Shown here piece by piece: positions 1-4,470 of a DNA stretch of 6,950 nt; within the stretch, counting starts at the first letter, position 1; each line of letters opens with the position of its first letter. The notes under the pieces were generated by a model. The model was not told the origin of the DNA, searched no databases, and saw nothing but the letters and a program-made list of their open reading frames with translations. The stretch covers positions 1 through 6,950 of the forward strand of contig JAGQRL010000321.1 of assembly GCA_020425485.1 (NCBI GenBank). Direction: 5' to 3'. Made by a program: the position numbers and the translations under genes. This DNA comes from Rhodospirillaceae bacterium. Its GTDB lineage: Bacteria > Pseudomonadota > Alphaproteobacteria > DSM-16000 > Inquilinaceae.

Positions 1-1
1 C

Positions 2-1801
2 GACGCCGCCCGCGCGGAAGCCGAACAGCTTGGCGTGGACCTGTCGGAAACCCAATCGCTCGTCTCGCTGCTGGAACAGCGGCTGGCCGAACGCGACAGC
101 GAGCTGGCGCGCCTCAGCGACACGCTGGCCGCCGAGCAGGACCGGTCCGCCACCCTGGCGGCCGACCTGGACGACGCGACCGAGCGGGCCGACCGGACCT
201 CCGCGGAACTGGCCTCGGCCAGCGACCGCGCCGACCTGATGGCCCGCCGGCTGGACGACCAGACGGCGCGCGCGCGCGACCTGCAAAGCGAACTGGACGA
301 CCGCAACGTCACCGTCGCCGATTTGCAGGCGCAACTGGCCGGCTTGCAGGCGCAGATGGCGGCGGCCACCGCCCAGCTTGGCGAAACCAATGCCGATGTC
401 GCCCGCCTGTCCGGCGCGCTCGCCATCACCGAAGCCGACAACCGGGCGCTGCACCGCGACTATGAGAACGTGGTGGCCCTGCTGTCGGACACCAGCGAGC
501 AGCTCGACACCGCATCGAGCGAGAACGCCGCGCTGGAGCGCGAACTGGCGCAGACGGAAAACCGCAACGAGGAGCTGGTGTCGAGCCTGGACACCGCCAA
601 CGCGCGCGGCGCGGAGTTGACGACCGCGCTGGAGGACACCGCCGCCCAGAACGCCCTGATGCGCCGCCAGCTCGACCAGATTGAAGCCGAGCAGGCCGAT
701 CTGGCCGCCCAGGTGGAAGAGCGCGAAGCCACCAACGACGACCTGCGCGGCCGCCTGCAACTGAGCGACGCGGAGATCATCCGCCTGCGCGACCTGCTGA
801 GTGCGCGCGAGGGCGAGATCGCCACGCTCGCCGGCGATGTGTCCCAGGCCAACCAGCTTGTCGACGATCTGCGCAGCGCGCTCGACGAGGCGGAAGCCCA
901 GAGCGACGACCTGCTGGTGCAGCTCCGCCTCAGCGAGGAGGACCGCGACCGCCTGCGCGCCGAACTGGCCAGCCTGCGCGACCGCCGCAACCGGCTGGAG
1001 GCCGAGCTGGCCTCTGCGGAGGAGCGCACCGTGCTGGCCCAGCGCGAGATCGACGACCGCGACGTGCGCATCCAGGAGCTGGTGGACCGCCTGTCGATCA
1101 CCGCCGCCGATCTGGACGCCGCGCGCGATGACGCCGATGCTGCCGCGGCCGAAGGGACGGACCTGCGCGACGAAATCTCCGCCCTCAACCAGCGCCTGGC
1201 CGAAGTGCAGGGGGCGCTGGATGCCTCGCGCGCTACGGTGCAGGAGCAGGACATCGAAATCGCCCGGCTGGATGCCGATCTCAACCAGGCGCTGCTGCGC
1301 CGGGTGCAGGAACTCGGCCGCTACCGCTCGGAATTCCTCGGCCGGCTGCGCGAGGTGCTGGGCGGCCGCGACGACGTTCGGGTGGTGGGCGACCGCTTCG
1401 TCTTCCAGTCCGAGGTGCTGTTCCCGTCGGGCTCGGCCACGCTGCAACCCGAAGGCCGGCGCCAGCTCGCCCAGTTCGCCCGCGAGCTGCTGACGATCAT
1501 CGACGAGCTGCCGGAGGACATCGACTGGGTGCTGCGGGTGGACGGCCACACCGACCGGCGGCCCATCCACACCGAGGAATTCCCCTCCAACTGGGAGCTG
1601 TCGACGGCGCGCGCCACCTCCGTCGTCCGCTACCTGGTGGAAGAAGGCGTGCCGGAAGGCCGGCTGGCGGCCGCCGGCTTCGGCGAGTTCCAGCCGCTGG
1701 ATCCGCGCGAAACGGAAGACGCCTACCGCCGCAACCGGCGCATCGAATTGCAGCTCGACCAGCGGCTCTCCACCGAACCGGGGGTGGGCGGCGGGCTTTG
1801 A
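2..1801 (+). CDS. Coiled-coil protein with C-terminal OmpA/MotB-type peptidoglycan-binding domain (5' end missing)
   Basis: The frame is open from base 2, so the start lies outside the window; 599 residues are visible before the TGA at 1799-1801. Visible residues 1 to about 432 are an almost unbroken coiled coil rich in Ala, Asp, Glu, Arg, Leu and Gln. Residues about 445-590 form an OmpA-like domain: FVFQSEVLFPSGSATL, then DGHTD at 514-518, then NWELSTARA (N530, L533, S534, R537) and NRRIEL (578-583). The NWELS..RA form is typical of the MotB-like branch, which binds peptidoglycan. Alphaproteobacterial relatives usually start with one transmembrane helix, have a short coiled coil, and often sit beside a MotA/TolQ/ExbB-type proton-channel gene. 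That would make this an inner-membrane-anchored envelope protein, but the anchor is not visible here. Its coiled coil is much longer than I expect for the family. A GTG at 35 is in frame but is not the start, because the coiled coil already runs upstream of it. The domain call is firm; the cellular role is inference. Confidence 0.88.
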   Translation, partial: DAARAEAEQLGVDLSETQSLVSLLEQRLAERDSELARLSDTLAAEQDRSATLAADLDDATERADRTSAELASASDRADLMARRLDDQTARARDLQSELDDRNVTVADLQAQLAGLQAQMAAATAQLGETNADVARLSGALAITEADNRALHRDYENVVALLSDTSEQLDTASSENAALERELAQTENRNEELVSSLDTANARGAELTTALEDTAAQNALMRRQLDQIEAEQADLAAQVEEREATNDDLRGRLQLSDAEIIRLRDLLSAREGEIATLAGDVSQANQLVDDLRSALDEAEAQSDDLLVQLRLSEEDRDRLRAELASLRDRRNRLEAELASAEERTVLAQREIDDRDVRIQELVDRLSITAADLDAARDDADAAAAEGTDLRDEISALNQRLAEVQGALDASRATVQEQDIEIARLDADLNQALLRRVQELGRYRSEFLGRLREVLGGRDDVRVVGDRFVFQSEVLFPSGSATLQPEGRRQLAQFARELLTIIDELPEDIDWVLRVDGHTDRRPIHTEEFPSNWELSTARATSVVRYLVEEGVPEGRLAAAGFGEFQPLDPRETEDAYRRNRRIELQLDQRLSTEPGVGGGL

Positions 1802-1813
1802 CGCGCGCGCGCA

Positions 1814-1827
1814 TTGCGGCGGCGCAA
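1814..1827 (+). terminator. Weak hairpin after the OmpA-domain gene
   Basis: A 5-bp stem, TTGCG/CGCAA with loop GCGG, lies 13 bases after the stop codon. No T-run follows, so it is a poor intrinsic terminator. It is the only hairpin directly behind this gene that could mark its 3' end. It sits just after an alternating CG tract at 1802-1812. Confidence 0.2.
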
Positions 1828-1860
1828 ACAGCGGTCGACGGCGGCGGCCGGCTGGTGTGT

Positions 1861-1876
1861 TAATATCGCCCGATAT
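1861..1876 (+). promoter_or_regulatory. AT-rich palindrome upstream of the ankyrin gene, possible operator or -10 region
   Basis: ATATCG-CC-CGATAT (1863-1876) is a perfect 6-bp inverted repeat with a 2-base centre. It is the most AT-rich patch in the 1802-1965 intergenic region. TAATAT at 1861-1866 overlaps it and resembles a -10 box, but the bases 17 upstream (ACGGCG) are a poor -35 box. If real, this would be a promoter overlapped by a dyad operator, about 90 bases before the ankyrin start. Nothing else in 1828-1908 stands out apart from GC-rich filler. Confidence 0.3.
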
Positions 1877-1908
1877 GCCGGCGGGCGCGGCGCCGGGCGG
1901 CTTGCGCA

Positions 1909-1954
1909 TTTTCGGTTCAAGCTGCACCGAACCCATGGCGGCGGATGCCGCCCT
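1909..1954 (+). repeat. Left arm of a perfect 46-bp inverted repeat around the ankyrin gene
   Basis: All 46 bases equal the reverse complement of 2523-2568. The arm has two internal hairpins: TTCGGT (1911-1916) with ACCGAA (1926-1931) around a 9-base loop, and GGCGGC (1937-1942) with GCCGCC (1947-1952) around GGAT. It ends 11 bases before the ankyrin ATG. The match stops abruptly at both ends: base 1908 does not pair with 2569, nor 1955 with 2522. I see no third copy in the window. Confidence 0.97.
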
Positions 1955-1961
1955 AGCGTGA
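1935..1961 (+). other. Possible 8-codon upstream ORF in the ankyrin leader
   Basis: ATG at 1935 opens a frame encoding MAADAALA and ending in TGA at 1959-1961, four bases before the ankyrin ATG at 1966. Most of it lies in the left repeat arm and spans the GGCGGC/GCCGCC hairpin. Its stop codon overlaps the purine-rich GAGG at 1960-1963. No clear ribosome binding site precedes it, so translation is doubtful. If translated, it would couple ribosome arrival to the ankyrin start and would open the arm's hairpin. Confidence 0.2.
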
Positions 1962-1963
1962 GG
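1960..1963 (+). promoter_or_regulatory. Ribosome binding site that bears on the ankyrin start choice
   Basis: GAGG lies 2 bases before the first ATG (1966) and 5 bases before the second (1969) of the ATGATG pair. The spacing favours the second ATG, which would shorten the protein by one Met only. The site lies inside the repeat-bounded segment, so it would move with the gene if the segment inverted. Confidence 0.5.
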
Positions 1964-1965
1964 CG

Positions 1966-2520
1966 ATGATGAAAAGTAAAGGCTTGGCGGCGGTGGCACT
2001 GGTGCTGGCGTTGGCGTGGGCCGGCGGTGCCGTGGCTCAGCTTGACCTGCTGGCCGAACCGCCGCTGATCCAGGCCGTCCAGCAGAACGATCTCGACAGC
2101 GTCCGCGATGCCCTCACGCTCGGCCGCTCGCCGCGGGTCACCTCCAACAACGGCACCACGGCGTTGACGATCGCCGTGGAATCGGCCAGTGCCGCCATCG
2201 TGCGCGCGTTGCTGGAGGCCGGCGCCCTGCCGGGCCTGGCGGATCGCCAGGGCGAAACCCCGCTGCACGCCGCCGCCCGGCTCGACCGGCCGGAAGTGGT
2301 GGACCTGCTGGTCGCCCACGGGGCCGATGTGGACGACGCAAACCGCCAGGGCCTGACGCCGCTGATGACGGCGGCACGCAACGAATGCCCGGACGCCGCC
2401 GCCGCCCTGCTGGAGGCTGGCGCCGATCCCATGGCCACCGATTTCACCGGGCGCACGGCGGAGGATTGGGCGATTGCCACCCGCTCCACCCGCACGCTGC
2501 AGGTGCTGCAGGGTAGATAG
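1966..2520 (+). CDS. Secreted ankyrin-repeat protein
   Basis: This is a complete 184-residue protein. Residues 1-24 are a clear signal peptide: MMKSK, a hydrophobic core, then AVA before Q25, so the mature protein should be periplasmic. The rest is ankyrin repeats with 33-residue spacing: a degenerate first repeat at about 31-62, then repeats starting at G63 (GTTALTIAVE), G96 (GETPLHAAAR) and G129 (GLTPLMTAAR), and a partial cap at 162-182. GETPLHAAAR and LLVAHGADV match the ankyrin consensus closely. Such proteins are protein-binding scaffolds with no catalytic residues; the partner here is unknown. The second ATG (1969) may be the true start because its spacing to GAGG is better. The gene is enclosed by a perfect 46-bp inverted repeat, 11 bases before its ATG and 2 bases after its stop. 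It is convergent with the tonB-like gene. Codon use resembles its neighbours, so composition does not suggest recent transfer. Confidence 0.9.
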   Translation: MMKSKGLAAVALVLALAWAGGAVAQLDLLAEPPLIQAVQQNDLDSVRDALTLGRSPRVTSNNGTTALTIAVESASAAIVRALLEAGALPGLADRQGETPLHAAARLDRPEVVDLLVAHGADVDDANRQGLTPLMTAARNECPDAAAALLEAGADPMATDFTGRTAEDWAIATRSTRTLQVLQGR

Positions 2521-2522
2521 GC

Positions 2523-2568
2523 AGGGCGGCATCCGCCGCCATGGGTTCGGTGCAGCTTGAACCGAAAA
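2523..2568 (-). repeat. Right arm of the perfect 46-bp inverted repeat
   Basis: This is the exact reverse complement of 1909-1954. It starts 2 bases after the ankyrin stop codon and ends 14 bases before the 3' end of the convergent tonB-like gene, so it fills nearly all of the intergenic space. The same two hairpins are present: GGCGGC/GCCGCC around ATCC (2525-2540) and TTCGGT/ACCGAA (2546-2566). On the plus strand these could help end the ankyrin transcript, though no T-run follows. On the minus strand its terminal TTTT forms the U-run of a possible tonB terminator. Confidence 0.97.
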
Positions 2569-2579
2569 AGCCCTAGGCT
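2565..2579 (-). terminator. Possible intrinsic terminator of the tonB-like gene
   Basis: Reading the minus strand, four bases after the TGA stop, AGCC-TAG-GGCT is followed directly by four more T. The stem is only 4 bp with a 3-base loop, so it is weak, but the T-run is the best in this GC-rich window. Its T-run lies inside the right arm of the 46-bp repeat, and the TTCGGT/ACCGAA hairpin of that arm follows. Confidence 0.35.
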
Positions 2580-2582
2580 CTC

Positions 2583-3965
2583 TCAGCGCAGGCGAAACGC
2601 CACCGGCACGGTGAGTTGCAGCCGCTCCACGCCCAGCTCGGCGGGGATCGGCGGCAGCGGATCGGCCGCCGCCACCATGGCCTCGATGGCCCCGTCCAGC
2701 GCCCGGTCGCCGGTGCTGGCGGACAGCGCATGGCCGAGCACGCGCCCATCCGCCGCCACCGTCAAGGTCAGCAGGCCAGTGCCTTCCGCCCCGCGCATGC
2801 GGGCACCCGCGGGATAGCGGCGGTGGCGTTCCAGCCAGGCGCGAACGGCCGCGGCGTAGTTGGAACCCGCCTCTTCCAGCCCCACCCCCTGGGTGCCAGC
2901 ACCGCCGCTGCCGGGTTCCGCACTGGTGCCGCCGGCCGCAGCATCTTCGGCGGCCGCGCCGGGGGCACCTGCGCCCGCTGCGCCGCTGGGTTCGATGGCA
3001 GCCGCGGGCTCGGCCGGGGCGGCAGCCGGCGGCAGGGCGGCGACGGCCTGCACCGGCTGGGCCGGAACCTGCTGGGCCGGTACCACTGGCTGCGGCGCCG
3101 GGCGGATGGGGGCCGGCGGCGGCTCCGGCCGGTGGGCGGGCAGCGGCGGCACGGCGACCACTTCTTGCGGCGTGGCTGCGTCCACCGGCGCCGCTGCGGC
3201 ATCTGCCAGGGCGGCAACCAATGGATCGGCGGCGGCCGGCCGCACCGGGTCCGGCTGGGCTGCGGGCTCCTCCGCAGTCGCCGTAACGGTCGGTTCGATA
3301 GTTTCCTCCGCGGCCGGGGCGAGACCGTCGTCCGCCGGCTCCGCCTCGGCCGGGGCCAAAGCCTCGGCCACCGCAGATGCGGGGTCGGCCGGCAGCGGCG
3401 GCAGGGCTTCGGCCCTCACGGGATCCGGGCGCACGGGGTCCGCACGCACGATGTCCGGGGGAGCCATATCGGGATCAGGCGGTTCGGTCGGCACCGCTTC
3501 GGCCACGGCAACATCCAGCGCTGGCTCGGGGGACGGCGGCTCCAGCGGCGGCACAGCGTCCGCCAGCGGGATGTCTGCCTCTGTGGGCAGCACCTCCGCC
3601 GCCGCCACTATGGATGCGGCATCGGCCGGCGGCGTGGCCAGGGTGTCCACGGTCCCGGGCGTCGTGACAGCACCCGATCCCAGCGGTCCCGGCACCAGGG
3701 CGACGGAGATGCCGGCGCCGATGCCGCCCTCGCCCGGTCCGCCCTCAGCCCCCTCCGGCGCTGCCATGGCCAGCCAGGCGGCCAGCACCACCGCCGCGCC
3801 ATGCCCGCCGACCGCCAGCACCAGGAAGCCCCAGCGGCGGCCCTTGGCCACGAGCCCATCCGGCCGGTCCGCCGGGTCGGCGGCCAGCGCCACGCCGATG
3901 GCATCGGCAGGCGAGGCAAGCTCGGCCGGGTCGGCAAGCTGGCGGGCCAGGGGGGCGAACAGCAA
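2583..3965 (-). CDS. TonB-family energy-transducing protein under cobalamin riboswitch control
   Basis: This is a 460-residue protein. TonB couples the inner-membrane proton-motive force, through ExbB/ExbD, to outer-membrane receptors. The order is: cytoplasmic N-terminus (1-44), one transmembrane helix (about 45-69) containing H55, where TonB proteins carry a conserved His, a Pro/Ala-rich periplasmic linker (about 95-365), and the TonB C-terminal domain (about 370-460) with RYPAGAR (Y384-P385), GTGLLTLTVAADGRV, a DRALDGAI helix and a final VPVAFRLR strand. At 460 residues it is about twice the E. coli TonB length, and the excess is linker. The start is TTG: the frame is closed by a stop at 4029-4031 and has no ATG upstream, and GGGGAG lies 9 bases before the TTG. 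GTG codons at residues 25 and 39 lack such a site. The upstream cobalamin riboswitch suggests service to a BtuB-like receptor; neither that receptor nor exbBD is in the window. The family call is firm; the substrate is inferred. Confidence 0.88.
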   Translation of the reverse strand: MLFAPLARQLADPAELASPADAIGVALAADPADRPDGLVAKGRRWGFLVLAVGGHGAAVVLAAWLAMAAPEGAEGGPGEGGIGAGISVALVPGPLGSGAVTTPGTVDTLATPPADAASIVAAAEVLPTEADIPLADAVPPLEPPSPEPALDVAVAEAVPTEPPDPDMAPPDIVRADPVRPDPVRAEALPPLPADPASAVAEALAPAEAEPADDGLAPAAEETIEPTVTATAEEPAAQPDPVRPAAADPLVAALADAAAAPVDAATPQEVVAVPPLPAHRPEPPPAPIRPAPQPVVPAQQVPAQPVQAVAALPPAAAPAEPAAAIEPSGAAGAGAPGAAAEDAAAGGTSAEPGSGGAGTQGVGLEEAGSNYAAAVRAWLERHRRYPAGARMRGAEGTGLLTLTVAADGRVLGHALSASTGDRALDGAIEAMVAAADPLPPIPAELGVERLQLTVPVAFRLR

Positions 3966-3971
3966 CGCCGC

Positions 3972-4069
3972 GGTCTCCCCGCCGGTCCGGCCATGTCTGC
4001 AGGCTGATACGCCGGCCCCCGCCGGGGATCAGACCTGCGCGGCACACCCCGTCCGGCGCGTTCAGGTCC
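3972..4069 (-). promoter_or_regulatory. Riboswitch expression platform with mutually exclusive pairings
   Basis: In the minus-strand RNA, the segment 4038-4024 (GCAGGUCUGAUCCCC) has three possible partners. First, its GCAGGUCU (4038-4031) is perfectly complementary over 8 bases to AGACCUGC of the aptamer's B12 box (4089-4082). Second, its CAGGUCU pairs with GGACCUG (4069-4063), 7 bp including one G-U. Third, GGUC and UCCCC pair with GGGGAGACC (3980-3972), which contains the ribosome binding site: 9 bp with a 3-base UGA bulge. This fits translational control: bound cobalamin locks the B12 box in the aptamer, freeing the segment to mask the ribosome binding site. The pairings are read directly; the switching direction is inference. 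No T-run terminator is present between aptamer and start. Confidence 0.55.
3975..3980 (-). promoter_or_regulatory. Ribosome binding site supporting the TTG start of the tonB-like gene
   Basis: GGGGAG on the minus strand lies 9 bases before the TTG at 3965-3963. It is the strongest purine-rich site near the N-terminus and is the likely target of riboswitch control, because the same bases can pair with a leader segment (see the expression platform). Confidence 0.6.
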
Positions 4070-4076
4070 AACACTG

Positions 4077-4271
4077 CGGTGGCAGGTCTCCTGGCTCGCG
4101 GATCGATCGCGCCTCCACGGCCTTCCCGGCCTTTCGGCCAGTGGCGTTCGCTGTGGACGCACTCTCCGCATACAGTTGCGGGGGCAGCCCGGGCATAGGC
4201 GGCTAGGCCGCCCCTCCCGGTTCCCTGTTTCCTCCGGCCGCCGGCTCGCCACCGGCAGCGTGGAACCACCG
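4077..4271 (-). ncRNA. Cobalamin (adenosylcobalamin-type) riboswitch aptamer
   Basis: Reading the minus strand, the conserved landmarks appear in order: a closing stem CGGTGG (4271-4266), an AGGGAACC segment (GGGAACC at 4225-4219), CCCGCAACTGT (4182-4172), a GGCCGGGAAGGCC hairpin region near 4115-4130, the B12 box GCCAGGAGACCTGCC (4095-4081), and the matching stem strand CCACCG (4082-4077). The 195-base span is normal for this class. The aptamer ends 111 bases before the TTG of the tonB-like gene and is oriented to control it. Cobalamin riboswitches usually reduce expression when the cofactor is plentiful and are common ahead of B12 uptake genes, including TonB systems. Confidence 0.93.
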
Positions 4272-4276
4272 GTTGC

Positions 4277-4305
4277 AACGTCGCGCGCCGGCTCCCGCCT
4301 GTCAA
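4277..4305 (-). promoter_or_regulatory. Likely sigma-70-type promoter for the riboswitch and tonB-like transcript
   Basis: On the minus strand TTGACA (4305-4300) is a perfect -35 box. At a 17-base spacing the -10 position reads GACGTT (4282-4277), a poor match but acceptable for a GC-rich alphaproteobacterium. Transcription would begin near 4270, at the 5' strand of the aptamer closing stem, so the promoter and riboswitch boundaries agree independently. Confidence 0.5.
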
Positions 4306-4410
4306 CGCGGCACCGCGGAGCCTTTCCTGAAGTCGGCGCCAGCCCGCGCCCCCGCCCGGCCACCCAATCGAGACGACTGCCGTGGGTCGCCGGAAGGGCG
4401 CGCGGGCCGC

Positions 4411-4463
4411 TGCGATCACGGAACGAAATGCTCTAAGATCGCCGAACCACCCGAAGCCCAAGG
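4411..4463 (+). promoter_or_regulatory. Possible polA promoter and ribosome binding site
   Basis: TAAGAT (4434-4439) resembles a -10 box; the bases at -35 (TGCGAT, 4411-4416) match poorly. AAGG (4460-4463) lies 7 bases before the ATG at 4471 and is a reasonable ribosome binding site. The stretch 4306-4410 between the two divergent promoters shows no ORF, RNA gene or repeat that I can support. Confidence 0.3.
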
Positions 4464-4470
4464 CCCGCGC

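Noticed and set aside
460..1284. Long Ser/Arg-rich open frame on the minus strand inside the coiled-coil gene
   Set aside because: It is the antisense shadow of GC-rich heptad codons, has low-complexity composition, and overlaps a gene with clear domain evidence.
1723..2532. 269-codon minus-strand open frame across the ankyrin gene and both flanks
   Set aside because: It runs through the inverted-repeat arm and antisense to a well-formed ankyrin protein with a signal peptide; no domain is recognisable.
1904..2573. Target-site duplication flanking the inverted-repeat unit
   Set aside because: The bases outside the arms (GCGCA on the left, AGCCC on the right) do not match as a direct repeat of 2 or more bases in a convincing way.
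2583..3965. Possible frameshift or pseudogene in the Pro/Ala-rich linker of the tonB-like gene
   Set aside because: One frame runs without interruption from the transmembrane helix to the C-terminal domain; low complexity and length alone are normal for TonB linkers.
3992..3994. ATG on the minus strand just upstream of the tonB start
   Set aside because: It is in a different frame from the TonB domains and leads into an Arg/Pro-rich shadow translation; no frameshift is needed because the TTG frame is intact.
2616..4206. Two long plus-strand open frames opposite the tonB-like gene (2616-4007 and 2860-4206)
   Set aside because: They are Gly/Ala/Arg/Ser-rich translations antisense to the Pro/Ala linker, and they extend through the riboswitch, which cannot be coding on that strand in this form.
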